A DNA stretch of 64,000 nucleotides, taken from NCBI GenBank assembly GCA_011109175.1, contig RDEW01000004.1, positions 1,697,355-1,761,354 of the forward strand. Reading direction: 5' to 3'. The position numbers and the translations under genes are program-made. The notes under the pieces are model-generated. The model was not told where the DNA came from and searched no databases. It saw nothing but the letters and a program-made list of their open reading frames with translations. Source of the stretch: Dicyema japonicum. Lineage: Eukaryota; Dicyemida; Rhombozoa; Dicyemidae. Positions 23,901 to 35,394 of the stretch are shown one piece after another; the stretch's first letter is position 1; each line of letters begins with the position of its first letter.

Positions 23901-24519
23901 TCGTGAAATTTGCCAGATTTTTAAATATAAGTGAAAGAACGTATGCGTATGTTCAATTGCTAGTAATCAAGAAGACTTTGGAGAGTATGATTGATCATTT
24001 AGGAACAAAGTCGACATTTCGCGGCGTTATGATATACATAATGGAGGGATAAAGGACATTTACTCTCGTTCTGATAATGAATAAATTCAAGAGAGAGTGT
24101 GAGTGAAGAATAGGACTGTGACAATTGGAATTACTCTCATAGTTACTGGAAGAGGAAACGAATTGGATAGAGAACATTTTATTTAGAATCATTTTGTGAC
24201 AAATAACTTAAACATTAAATTTGAAAGATCATAACAAAATTTTAATATAAAAACGATTTAAAAAATCAAAAAGTTCTTTAGTATCAGACAAATAAACTGT
24301 ATTTAAAGTAGCACGATGAATAGAAATGTTATATTTATAAACAGTAGTTTTCAATCCAATTATTAGATTTTAATCGAAATAGAGTTTTCGTTAACCAACG
24401 TTTTAGCGTTTGATTTTAGCGTTCAACCTGCCTTTGTGATTGAGAATGTCTTAGTCAACCATAAATCGCCGTTATCCCCGATCACATAATAATGCTGAAA
24501 ATTCAGTGTTACAAAACTC

Positions 24520-24790
24520 TTTTTCACCCTTTTCACGCTTAATCGATTTATTGACTCAAAATAAAAATTTTTGTTTTTTGAGGGAACAAAGGACCGATCC
24601 TTCGACCTCTTTTATTTTCGACCCTTTTCACGCTTATCGCTTTATTGACTCAAACTAAAATTTTTTGGTTTTGAGGAACAAGGGACCAATCCTTCGACCT
24701 CTTCTCTTTTCGACCCTTTTTCACGCTTTAATCGCTTTATTGACTCAAAATAAAATTTTTGTTTTTTGAGGGAACAAGGGACAGATCTTT
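24520..24790. repeat. 95-bp tandem array, three units
   Basis: Units contain CGACCCTTTTCACGCTT, TTTATTGACTCAAAATAAAA, TTTTTGAGGGAACAAGGGAC and GATCCTTCGACCTCTT. TTTATTGACTC occurs at 24547, 24641 and 24736, giving a period of 94-95 bp. The array abuts the right arm of the inverted repeat at 24785. Confidence 0.85.
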
Positions 24791-24905
24791 CGAAGCAAAA
24801 CTTAGTTGTTGTTAATGTTTTCAAGTGATAAATTTGTTTTATCAACCCGGACAGTATCAACAGCCCGGACGCTATCACATACGACAATTATTGTACACTT
24901 GACTC
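24785..24905 (-). repeat. Inverted repeat, right arm
   Basis: Inverse copy of 21370-21487: AAAACTTAGTTGTTGTTAAT, GTTTTCAAGTGATAAATTTG, CAACCCGGACAGTATCAAC, then an extra AGCCCGGACGCTATCA and CATACGACAAT. The right arm holds the CCGGAC motif twice. Confidence 0.75.
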
Positions 24906-25071
24906 TCGCAAATTGGCCACAATTTTTACAATTTTTAAATTTTTTTAAAAATAAAAATTTAACACATGTCTTCCAATTCCACTCGTGGACGCTAACTCGG
25001 CTTACTTTTATTGAAAAACTCAAATTGTTAATGAAAAAGAAATTTTATTATCAAATGAATAAAAAATTAAA

Positions 25072-27540
25072 TTAAGGCATCTGAATGGCCATGCTATTTC
25101 CCCTAACAATAGCCAACGAGATACGTTCTCGGAACCAACCAGTCTCTCGCGGATCCTTGGTCACAGCTTGAATCATGGAGCCGATCTTACGAACCAACTC
25201 ATCTGCTTGGGGGCCAAGGATTCCTGACGTTTCAACCGCGAATGGAACAAATATATACTCCTCCGAAATTCTCTGGTACTTCCTCCTCTTTCGTTCCTCG
25301 GCCTGCTTCGAAGCATGTCCTGGGTCTGAAGCAGAAGCAACCAAATTAGACGGGGAATAAGTATCAACACACGTCGCGTCCCAGATCAGGTTTCGTCCGT
25401 TGGCGAATGGAAAAGTCGTCATCCCATCAGGGCGTTTTCCATCGTTTCGGAAAGACCAGCAGGTTCTAACAGGCAATGGTGTCCAGCAGAGGCAAGGGAA
25501 TTCTTTAATGTCATGTTAAGACAGGAGTGCCTGGGGAAACGACCCGCACTCATCTTGCATGACAAGGGATGATAACCAAAAGGATCGATCCAACGTCCAC
25601 AGCGGCATTTTCTTTCGGCACACAATTTAAGACCAAGACGAAGCGAGGTAGCTATTCTCACAGCCTCATCATCCAACAGGTTTCCAATTTCGGCAGATGG
25701 AAAAGCGTTCATCCAGGCCCCCGTCGAGTGACAACTGGCTGTTTTGAGGCAGCAAGCCTTCTTACATCTTCCGTCTTTTCAAGGGACTCTTTCTTCTTTT
25801 CGAAGACACAAAACAAATAGGACTTTTGCTTATCACAATTGGCCGGAGCATTCAGGTACAAATTCATCCATTCATCCCAGGCTCCCGACGGCGTCAGCGG
25901 TACGTTTAGTCCGGAAGTAGAGTGAAGGACCGTATCCACTAAACGCCTTGACGAGCCGAACGAAGATAAATAGGCGCCCAAAGCAACGTCCGAAGGAAGA
26001 GAAAGACCCAAACCACCGCAGGCTACAGGGAGTGAGGCCTGTAACCATCCGAAATCATCAAAACAAACATTAAGAATGGACCCCATCGTTGACCGGATAT
26101 CCATATCAATTAACGATAGAAGGTCTTTTTCGGCGTAGCATGGGGATCCCCGTAGAATAAAAAGGAGTTTTGGGAGAAGGAGACAATTCTTCAGCATAAA
26201 AAAGGCGACATGACGGTCCAAAAAACTCATCCTGTCGGCATATGACGTAAATTAGTCCTCTTGCCTTCCAATAACTCCCTCACCCGGTTTACCAAAATCC
26301 CACACCCAAGGAAGTCGAGAGAATCAATATGAGTCTCCCTAACCCCTGGGATGATTCGCAGAGTTTTCTATGAAAAAGGTAGAATGAATCGGAACTCAAA
26401 TTCAGATTAATTGCTTCGCACTTTTCATTGTTAAATTCCAGACCGATTTTTCCACACAAACTCTGATCGATGCAACTTTGGAGAGAATATCATCGGGACT
26501 TCCACCGAGAATACAATCGTCCAGATACCAGACGTTAGTGGAGTGCAACGGTCCTGGGCAATATGGTCGATAGACAAGGAAAATAGAAGAGGACCGAGTG
26601 GGTCCCCCTGTTGAACTCCGGATCCGGACGAAATAATTCCACTGCCAAAAACAAGAGGGGATGGATCCGAATACGCGAGATATACAAAGGGATAAATCTG
26701 AGGAATCCTCCTCCTACAGGTATCAAGGACGGTGTCCCTTCTGACTGAATTGAAGGCATTCCGGAGGTCCAATTTGAATAAAACTCTGTCCTCAACATTC
26801 AATTCAGCTGATTGTGACGCAAATTCTCTCACTGCGTGGATCCCAGCTTCACAGCCGCCATTGATTCCGACACCAAGCTGCGAAGGACAAAATTCGGCTG
26901 AAATTCGGGAGATAACAAAACGACAAGCCATTTTTGCGGATAAACGTCGAAATACGTTTCCAATTGCAATGGGGCGAATACCACCATCTTTCTTTCCAAG
27001 GCCCGTTAGATTCGCCGAAAAGAGGAGATTCCGACCAAAATCGGAAACGTTTCCGGAAAGCATGCGAGCTACGAGATCCCGGGTTCGCTCCAAGAGTAGC
27101 GATCCAGGCCTACCGACAGAATGGGACACCAAGTCTGACAGATGGCCAGGTTTGAGACCGTCAACTCCTCCACTGCTACTTCTTCGGAAAGAACAAAGAG
27201 CGTTGTAAATGGCTGAAGTGGAAATATCATGCATAGATTGTTCTGGACGAACAGGTTTACAAAAGTCTTCTGGTTCAGGAGGATGTTTCTGTCCCAATAT
27301 ACAGAGTGTCTCCTGAGTAGCTTTCACAGGGTCAGAATCCGTACAAACAGTTCGAACTGCAGCAGTAAGATCGCCCTCCATCAATTTCCTCCTGACACGA
27401 GAGCGAAGCCTCTCAGGAGCCATACTGGATTGCGTGGAATTGGACTTTGGGAAGTAATCAACTGGTGAAACAAATAATTCTTCAGCCAGGGACTCCCATG
27501 AATCCATAAAGGCACTCACGCGTTTCTTCAGGACATGGGA
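25072..27540 (-). pseudogene. REL-2 retrotransposon, RT plus PD-(D/E)XK-type endonuclease
   Basis: Best copy of this family. Frame 27519-26431 (362 codons) has GGVDGLKPGHLSDLV, RPIAIGNVFRRLSAKM, LGVGINGGCEAGIHAVREF, FKLDLRNAFNSVRRD (motif A) and GVQQGDPLGPLLFSLSI (motif B). Motif C (VWYLDDCILGG) appears only after a frameshift near 26550. The frame resumes at 26230-25709 (VACGGLGLSLPSD, then GAYLSSFGS), 25712-25419 (CRCGRWIDPFGYHPLSC knuckle) and 25476-25072 (GKRPDGMTTFP, NLIWDATCVDT, KQAEERKRRKYQRI, PFAVETSGILGPQ, RERISLAIVRGN). The RPD...D...AExxK series fits a restriction-like endonuclease at the C-terminus. Three or four frame breaks disable it. GC content is higher than the flanks. This family gives at least ten pieces in the window. 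Confidence 0.85.
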
Positions 27541-27599
27541 TAGAGAGGGTTTCCGAGAAGAATTTTAAATATTATTTATTATAATAAATTAAATTATTA

Positions 27600-28020
27600 T
27601 ACTCCTTCTTCTTGATGTTTTTTTTGGGTTATTAAATATTCACCTCAGTCTCGTCTATCGTTTGGTGGAGCACATGAAGAACCAATAAAGCATCAGATAT
27701 GCAAAATCTAAATAAATAAAATACAACAAAAGTTACAATAGCGTTTCAAGAACATTGATCTCGAGATATTGATGGAATAATTCTCATTTGTCTTTTTGAG
27801 ATTTCTATCATTCGCCCTTGAAACCTCAGGAGCGGGCTGGGAGAATGGGTAAAAGAGGTCGTCAACAAAACCTAGAGACCTTCGTGACCAGAGATTGTGT
27901 TGCAGGGTATGGCCATTGTCTTTGCCTGTTGAAGTATGAGTTTTTTAGCATTGTCCTTGGTTCTGTTTTTTAAATAGAATACATTCTCATTCTATTCAGG
28001 TAATTTTTTAGTGTGACAAA
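27600..28020 (+). mobile_element. Spacer with REL-2 scrap
   Basis: At 27800-27880 the plus strand reads ALETSGAGWENG-like sequence. The matching DNA (GAAACCTCAGGAGCGGGCTG) is close to 51418-51440 (GAAATCTCCGGAGCAGCTGG) and more weakly to 30230-30270. No other feature was seen. Confidence 0.4.
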
Positions 28021-28025
28021 TTTAT

Positions 28026-28790
28026 TTACACAACAAAATAATCAAAATAAAATAATTTGCTGACAACTGCCAAAGAAATCCTCTGGTACAGCCAATCGGT
28101 TCCCCGACGCTCGTCACTCACTTTCGATTTCAGACCCAAGCGATCTATAAATGAGACCGTCTTGGGCCAGAAGACTCCGCTCGTTTCGACGGCAATGAGA
28201 TGTACAAAAATCTGGTGAAAAGGCTGTCTTATTTTTTTATTTTGGAATTCTCGAATGTTCAAGCAGCCTCCAAGTTTTCAACGTGGAGTCTGAAAGTCTC
28301 GACTGGGAAAAGGTGTCTATGAAAGCCACATCCCAAATCAAAGCATTTCACCTGAGAGAAATGGAACACAGTTATACCTTCTAGGCACTTTCCATCTCCA
28401 CGATTTAGGCCCACCGGTTCCAGAGTTTCCGGAATCCAGTCGCCTAAGAGAGCGCCTAACGACATCGTTAATAGCGGCATACCTCGGGAACAGACCACTG
28501 CTGCGTCGGCAAGAAAACGGGTGAAACCCTTTGCAGTTCACAACAACACGGATGAGGCTGGCACAGGTCGACCTCGAGACGAAGGAAACGCCAATTCGAA
28601 GGGCATCCTGATCCAGAAGGGAACCAATTGAAGATGATAAAAACGCGTTCAGCAAAGCCCTGCTGAAGGTAGAAGAGGCTGACAGAATACAAGCCCGACG
28701 GTGCAAGTTATTCGTTTCTAAAAAAGACGATTGAGTAGTCTTGTGTGTAATGTTGGTCCAGTTCCTCAATTTGTGTGGATCAAAGGGGGT
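28026..28790 (-). pseudogene. REL-2 retrotransposon fragment (C-terminal half)
   Basis: Minus strand: NNLHRRACILSASSTFSRAL, SIGSLLDQDALRIGVSF, FHPFSCRRSSGLFPRYAAIN (decayed knuckle), LEPVGLNRGDGKCLEGIT, then AVETSGVFWPKTVSFIDRL and LYQRISLAVV. The order equals 25.7-25.1 kb of the best copy. At least three frame changes. RT core absent. Confidence 0.75.
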
Positions 28791-28894
28791 TTCTTCAAAA
28801 ATCCGCCGACTAACTTTTCAAACCTGCGCAATTTTATTACCAATTTTTGTCCAATAATTGTGATTTTTGATTAAAAAACTAAAGAATTCGGCCT

Positions 28895-29360
28895 TCACTC
28901 ATGCAGTTGATGCTCGTTCGGTTGGTACTCAATTGGAGTTGTTCTTTGGCTAGGCCTTGCTTGGTGTCTGCTTGGAACACCGATGCAAATGCGATGGAAC
29001 GCTTGACATGAAAAGTCTACATCCGCTGTAATACATGCGAAGTGTCGGGAGATATCCTCCAGGTAAAACTTGACTGTCATGAGAGTAATATAAGACACGG
29101 GGTTTGCATGCTTTCTGGAACTCTTTAAACTTGTCGAAATGATGGAAAGAAAGTCGCGTGGCATATATACCAAGCCATGAAGTCAAGGAGGTGTCTTGCA
29201 TAAAGGCGTATCTGCTCAGGTTCTACAGCAAGTACTATAAAGATTTTCAAAACTAGGAAATTGGGGATCGGTTCGCCTTTCAGTCATCTCTTTCGAGACG
29301 TCTGGTATGTTTACCCCAGCACGTCAAAGTTTATCATATTAATGAGCGGAATTGCAGAAG
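28895..29360 (+). mobile_element. REL-2 retrotransposon fragment
   Basis: Plus frames near 29180-29340 read GGVLHKGVSAQVLQQVL, then VISFETSGMFTPARQSLSY, equal to the endonuclease/ETSG end of REL-2. Upstream frames are too decayed to place. Confidence 0.5.
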
Positions 29361-30224
29361 TGCGGAAGAGAGAGTCTAATAACATGATGGCCCTTCTTGA
29401 ATATTGGACTCGCGATCATTAGGCAGTATCTCCCATTACGTCCTCAATGCCATAATTGAATTTTTCTTTAAAAATTGACTTTTATAGTCTTGACTGGGAA
29501 AGGTGTCCATGACTTTATAGTCTATAGCCGCTTAACTTATTACGGGTTGTCTTGAATTAGGCTCAAGGTTATTGATTTAACTTATTTATCAACGAGAAGG
29601 GTTATGGCTAAGACAAAAGATCGGAATAGCCATACTCCGAGGGAACTCGTTCGCAATCCACGCAGCAGGCTTCCTCAACTGACATTTGTTTAATTGTTAA
29701 AAAAAAATTGTTAATAAAAAAAAAAATTTAAAGTCTCTTGTAGACAATTTGCTCCATTATTTTTAGTAGCTAACATTTGGGCTTATCCGTCTATAATCAA
29801 AACGTTCTTCTTAATTTTCCCTGTGTAAATACCATTCTGATGGTTAACAGCTTCCTGTGGAATATAGGAATAATGTCTCAATCCAGTCTTGGGCTAGTGT
29901 CGACTCACAGTATGTATACTCCACTCAGTTTTCTATTGCTCTATTACTAAAGCACTTTCTGAGAGCTACAATACTAATAGCTACTCATGCAGCAAAAGAT
30001 AACATTCTGAATGTCGACCTCCACGCACTTCTATTGTTAGGGATCTAATGAGTATAGGTATGGTAATCTTCTCGATCCGCCATTCAATCCATCATAGTAC
30101 TAGTTTTTAGTGTTCTTAAATCCCTCATTTAAGGTTCACAGAAATTGGAAGCGATCTTTTATTATGGACTAACATGAAATCCAAAAGTTTTATGTTGTGT
30201 AGCATTATAGAAGTTATGCTAAAT

Positions 30225-31035
30225 GACAATATTGGAGAAAAACCTATGGTGTGGTTAAAAGAATTAGTAAAGGAGTCGTCAATGAATCGGAAATAGTTTT
30301 CACAAGATATTTGATATTTTGGATCTATTAAACGCTAGCTACTTGTTCAAAGGTCTCTTTTTTTTTTTGTTCCTTTTCTTCCATTGCTCTACTTGATGAC
30401 ATCATTTGATCAATTACACAGTGCCGGAGTGACGCTAAAAAGATCATTTACTTTCCCCCACTCTAGTGGAAAGGTTCCATAAGTGAAAGGATTGGACATT
30501 TATTTCATTCCGCTGATGTTGGATTCCCTCTGTTATGATGAAGAATATTTTCTATCTTCTCTTGTCTGTGAAATTAGGTAAGTCATTTTAAATATACATT
30601 TAGATGATTATGGATGACTTCAAAGAACTCCTCCCATTGGTTTCAGTGGGATGGACCGTACTGTGCCTTCAGTCACCTCATTGGCTGCACATTTTTCTCA
30701 TTCAGTTCACCAAAAAATTTATGGATACAGTCCTTAACTCTTATCCGGGTCTGAATGTATCTATGTCACTATCAGAGGCTATGGGAGTGTGGAAGGACTT
30801 ATCCCTCAATGATCCGGATGACCGCACTAATCAGATATCATATTTAAGGTGTGATTATGATATGAGATGCAAGAAGACTTGTCTTCCTCAAAAAGACTGA
30901 CTGTCATTCAACGGATTCTTGGTTGAATGCTGAAATTGGAAATCCGCTGAATGATACAGTGAGAATAGCCGCCTCACTCCATCTGTGCCTTTAAGTTTGT
31001 ACTGAATAAATAAGTCGCTGTATACGTTAGATCGA
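30225..31035 (+). mobile_element. REL-2 retrotransposon fragment, interrupted by a SINE
   Basis: Frame 30604-30900 (98 codons) reads MDDFKELLPLVSVGWTVL, KFMDTVLNSYPGLNVSMSLS and WKDLSLNDPDDRTNQISYL. These align in order with FDDFGWLQASLP, VDTVLHSTSGLNVPLTPS and WMNLYLNAPANCDKQKSYL of the 25 kb copy. After a shift, NAEIGNPLNDTVRIAASLHL, then RCIR[stop]IEPV, reaches the knuckle. There the SINE at about 31035 cuts it off. Confidence 0.75.
30420..30500 (+). repeat. Family B copy
   Basis: CAGTGCCGGAGTGACGCTAA, AAAGATCATTT and CCCCCACTCTAGTGGAAAGG match the hairpin-rich family B blocks at 39240, 45700 and 53915. Confidence 0.5.
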
Positions 31036-31315
31036 ACCAGTCTTACTCCGGGTGGCACAGTGGTTAGGTGTCGCGCTAAGTGGCTTAGGTCACGGGTTCG
31101 ATTCTCGCTGCTGTTCACCTGGTGGAAGGTTCCACGCATCTACGGTGCTAAAAGGGCTTGACGAGTTTCGCCGTCATCATGGAGATTCACTGCGGAACTG
31201 GATAGTCTAAAAGGGCATACACTCAAGAAAGAGAAAAAAAGAAGTGAAAAGCATTCTTTGGTTCTCCCTCTACGATTAGTTATAATAACTGTTTTTTACT
31301 TAAATAAATTGTGTG
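31030..31315 (+). repeat. tRNA-derived SINE
   Basis: The head reads GGGTGGCACAGTGGTTAGG (A-box region) and GTCACGGGTTCGATTCTCG (B-box), the layout of a tRNA-derived pol III promoter. It is followed by a body with TTCACCTGGTGGAAGGTTCC, CACTGCGGAACTGGAT and GTGAAAAGCATTCTTTGG, and ends ACTTAAATAAATT. A second copy is at 4290-4525. It lies within a REL-2 frame, which dates its insertion after that element. Confidence 0.75.
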
Positions 31316-31429
31316 TTCTGCATGAGCGAAACCCTAAGCATTTTACGTGCTTACGGTAACGCGGAAGTGCTTACTTTTTTAGACGTCAGGAATTCGTAAG
31401 AGAATTCAATCTGTCTGATCGGCTCAATG

Positions 31430-32010
31430 TCCAAAGAGTCTAAATGAGACTCGATGCTTCAAGAGCGGCAAAAGAAATGTCGGGTGAAGTAGGGAGTCGC
31501 CTCGACAGGAAGGGGTCCTTGTGTGTTTGCTATGAATGTTCAGGTCGTCAAAACTGTCGGATATGAGGGCTTTCCGTTGATCCAGTTGTTGGTTAGCATA
31601 CCATTGAGATCTCATTGCATTTAGGAATCGCTGGAGTTCGGGGCAGTAATCGCTGCGATATATACATATTAACAACTGTCAATCGGAGAGAGGGTAAACG
31701 GATTTTAGAGTTAGTTGTTCCAGTGTGTCGTTCTGAGGAAGGGTCCGAGATGTTATCCAAAATATTGCTGGCCAGTATATGGTTCCTGATTAGTGTAATG
31801 ACGCCTTTACCTCTTCTATGACTTCTCCCACGTCCGAAAACTAAGTATCCTGGAATGTTGGGGGTGGGCCGCTGTGGGTTTAGTTTCGTTTCTTAGAAAA
31901 TAACTATATCCACTATTTTAAGAGAAAGTGTTTTAGTTCGGTAATTTTCATCCGGATACCTTGAATGTTAACTTGTGAATATAGTCAGTAAGGGTCCATC
32001 ACGGAGCCAT
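31430..32010 (-). pseudogene. APE-type LINE endonuclease domain
   Basis: Minus strand, in order: VNIQGIRMKITELKHFLLK, then PGYLVFGRGRSHRRGKGVIT and LIRNHILASN, then LPSLRLTVVNMYI, and YCPELQRFLNAMRSQWYANQ, matching the N-terminal half of apurinic-type LINE endonucleases (N.xGI, QETKL-like, GxxR..RRGxGV). The frame is shifted several times and the RT part is missing. Confidence 0.7.
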
Positions 32011-32479
32011 TGTATTAAGTACTACTGTTGATCAGCATTAAATCAAACGTTGGTGTAAGTACAGAAATTGGGCTTAAAGATCGATATTATAGCCGGGACT
32101 AAGAATATCGTAATAGACTCATCTATGGGCAACAAAATCTACAAAAAGGTATATTAGTGACAAGTCCTGTTTGAAGGAGTACTTTGAATTCAGGACATGT
32201 GAACAATTCATGTGTGTTGTTACTCTAATATATAGAGAAAACCAAATTTAGTGCTGCAATCCATAAGTGAATTTGAAAAAGTACTAAATGCTACTTGGGA
32301 ATTTGAGAAAGAGCATAAATATTATTATTTAACGCCGAAAAGGGGAACACAAGAAAGAACGAGTTAGACCATTAAATAAGTGATCCAGGTAGACCTCAAC
32401 ATGATCGAAGGGTTTCTGCTGTCCTCCATAATACCAAAGCAAAATAATTAAATTATTTAAAAAATTAACAGTAATTATA

Positions 32480-32790
32480 TTATTATTAACCCCAAACTTA
32501 CCATTGTAAGCCCAGCACAATCAGTCATAACTATCTAATCCAAGGAAGGAACCAAAGGGAGAACATCTGCTTGTGCCGACCAAATACATCTTCCAATACT
32601 TCATTATAGGCTTCCGCTTCTGAAGAGAGGTGGAGAAGTAGGTCCGCCCTCTTCAATTTTTGTCCCACGTCCTACCGTGGCGAACATCACTTTATTCTTT
32701 AGCGGAATAGTTTTCATAATGCAATCTTCATCAGAGGGTTTGGTCAGGGAGAAAAAGAGGAACAACTTAGCTGGAATAACTCCCAAAGAA
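32480..32790 (-). repeat. Family A copy 5 (long)
   Basis: Complement of copy 1 with the blocks in the same order. The minus frame includes NKVMFATVGRGTKIEEGGPT and SPPLFRSGSL, so the coding-like stretch of family A is kept here with substitutions. Confidence 0.75.
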
Positions 32791-32940
32791 AACTTAACCA
32801 CTCCTTGGATGAGTCATCCAACAGTCTACAAGATTGTTGTCACATTAAAAAACAGGGATAATTATACCTTATCCAAGAGAGAGAGACCGAAGGTCAAAAA
32901 TTCCTCCGGAAATTGCGCAAAAATTACACAAATATGTTAA
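32790..32940 (+). mobile_element. Possible Tc1/mariner HTH remnant
   Basis: The plus frame contains WMSHPTVYKIVVTLKNRDNY followed by a basic RERPKVK stretch. This resembles the second helix-turn-helix plus GRPR-like region of Tc1/mariner transposases (xSxxTVYRIVKRxKETGS). No catalytic domain follows, so the call is tentative. It directly adjoins family A. Confidence 0.35.
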
Positions 32941-32999
32941 AAAATATAGCATGTTCTATCCCAATATTTTGTTTGGCAAACATCCATCTTCCCTTCACA

Positions 33000-33900
33000 A
33001 TCTGCGAAACGTCATATTACTTCCAGAATGGGCTCTTCATTGCCTTGAGCGATCAAGTACTTTTGGCAATTCGGAATTTGCCATAGGCAAGATGCGGACT
33101 GGATGAAACAAAACCCGGCCATTTAAAAAGCTGGCGATCTATTCGCTTGAGATCGGATGTCTGTCTTATATTCTCTATAAAATTCTTATATGAATCAAAT
33201 TCTATTGGGAGGTCAGACTGAGACAATTTTCACGCTCTGATTGCCTTTGATAAAAAACGAATGCTGTCGACTTTTTCTTAGATGGATAACCGCCAAGATC
33301 TTAGTGAAGGATGTCACGTGTAGGGTACGCTTACAGTTACAGACATGCGTTTGCTAAGCATGCATTACGGGATGGCCATCCATCTCCTGGATAAATAATA
33401 TAAAGATCGAAGATACAAGAAAAGTACTTTAGAGAATCAAGTGACTGACTCCTAGAGAGAAATGCTCCCCAACAACTTCTCTGGATAACCTAATTCGTTA
33501 GAACCGAGGAGTCCAGTTCGGGCTCAAGGAAAGAACATAAAGTCACTGCTGCGTGATTGTGGTGGCAGAGGTTAAGTCCGCCATCTCTACTCTCACAGGA
33601 CTTAGACTTCACATAAGACACTATTGGATGACGACTTGAGGTTTGCGTCCGCATTGAAGTAGATGTCTGCGTTACACATTGATGTAGATGTGAAATAATG
33701 GTCGACGTTAAAGACCTTCACGCTTTCTCATACGGGAGGAATGCTAGAAGGAGCCCAAGACAAGTGATCCTAATCTAATCATAGTGATCCAAAGTGGAAG
33801 CGGCCGGATTCACTGTACAGTTGGGGCCTCTTGGACTGCAAATAAAAGACCTGACAACTCTCTTTTAACGGGTAAGTGGTAAATACCTCGCCTGAAACGT
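33000..33900. other. No recognisable gene
   Basis: Short frames only, with no domain motif seen on either strand. Confidence 0.4.
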
Positions 33901-33949
33901 CACCTGTCGGATAGCCTTTCTCCCTCTAACATTGCTATGACAGGAACTT

Positions 33950-34170
33950 ACCCAGGATCAGCCTTGGAAAAGGCTGAGACCCAAAAATGAAGAAATACGT
34001 ATGTCTCTCTGAACAGTTCGTTTTTGAACCAGTCGCCATGGAAACATCAGGACTCATAGGTAGCATATCACTGACCCTGAAGAATCTGATCGCTTATAGC
34101 GAGGAGGAAAATGATAAATGGAAAGGATTACTAAGGTGGTCTAAAATACGACGGCACTGTCAGATATGAC
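33950..34170 (+). mobile_element. REL-2 retrotransposon fragment (ETSG end)
   Basis: KYVCLSEQFVFEPVAMETSG, then LIGSISLTL, equals KYQRISEEYIFVPFAVETSG of the 25 kb copy. The 60-codon frame then ends. Confidence 0.7.
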
Positions 34171-34199
34171 TGATCATTGTGGAGGGTTACCTACAAATA

Positions 34200-34810
34200 T
34201 GGTTCTTGATAGATTTGTCTCTTGAATATATGGCCATGTGAATATGATTATTAATTTTCAACCATTTTCTGGTGCATTATTAGCAATATAGAATCATATT
34301 AGCTGTCATTATATAAGTGTAGCTTCTGATAGTCTGCCTTAATGTTTGGCTGACGAGATTCGAAGCAGGATCATACGTGGATCAGACGCTTCCTTTGTTC
34401 ATAACGTTTTGAGATCCCCTAAGTCCGACACTTTGTCCACACTCACAAAAAGAAGTAAGAGATGGGGCTTTGTCCATCATGAAACTAACCAAACATTTCG
34501 TGCATTGAAGTACATCACTACTTGGACGTTAATAACAAATGATTCTTACTATTACCACTAGTTTGGTCAAATTATATATATTAATTTGATAAATTTAATC
34601 AAAAAAATTTTTTGATTTTTTTCTAAGTCCACTAGTGTAACGCGTAGCGCCTGTGACATATTAATAGGAAATGTTCTTGCAAACAGGATTTACAGCTCAC
34701 TTTGTTAAAGTTAATTTTCGAATTCTTTAAGTCGAAACCAGTTAACCCTTAATTGGATGAAAATATTGTTGCAGCATTTTGGATTTTTCCAATAATTTTT
34801 GATTACCCTC
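34200..34810. other. Spacer, no recognised gene
   Basis: AT-rich with one 71-codon frame (34346-34561) lacking any domain. Confidence 0.35.
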
Positions 34811-34819
34811 GCTAATGGC

Positions 34820-35260
34820 CTCTAACAGCCTTGTCAAAAGGATTCTACATTCCTTCCCAGAATTCTCTATTGACCAGGACGCCGACCATACTCGTGATGC
34901 TTAGGGTCATACTTATCAGCTTTCCCTACCTTCACTTTCTCTCAGCGGGGTATGGACGATGCTGTATGCCGGAATTCTTTTGAATATTTGTTAGTGTCAT
35001 CTAGCCAACATCGCCGTGTATGCTGTCGGGGACGTCTTTCGAGACCGGTGTCTAACCAACGCCATTACTAATGGAGTTTTGGGTACTTTTCTGAAAAATG
35101 AATGCGTTCGTATTGGGATCTCATTACGACTGGGGTTAAAAATCTCTGTTCCACATCCGTGCCGATGCGGAGACCAGATCGACTGATTTGGCGACGCTGG
35201 AATTCTGAGTCGTCTAGGGAATTGAGTTTCTACACGATCGGGACACTCCTGTCAGCGCAG
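34820..35260 (+). mobile_element. REL-2 retrotransposon fragment
   Basis: Plus frames VKRILHSFPEFSIDQDADHT, AYQLSLPS-like sequence, then CVRIGISLRLGLKI and PHPCRCGDQID (knuckle) correspond to 11.9-12.1 kb and to the 25.7 kb region of REL-2. Several breaks. Confidence 0.65.
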
Positions 35261-35394
35261 GTAGGTATTTGAGCTAATCTCGCTCGCATCCTGGGAGGGA
35301 ATAGCCAGGCACAATACGCCTAGCACTCAAGCGCCTCAACCGTGGCACTACGTCATAACAAGGAGAACGTCAATTTTTGCATGAATAGTTAGTT

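Noticed and set aside
26732-27208. 158-codon plus-strand frame opposite the REL-2 RT
   Set aside because: It is the antisense shadow of a well-conserved RT frame; no domain of its own.
31033-31110. A functional tRNA gene
   Set aside because: A-box and B-box are present but no acceptor stem closes, and the sequence continues into a body shared with 4290-4525, so it is a SINE head.
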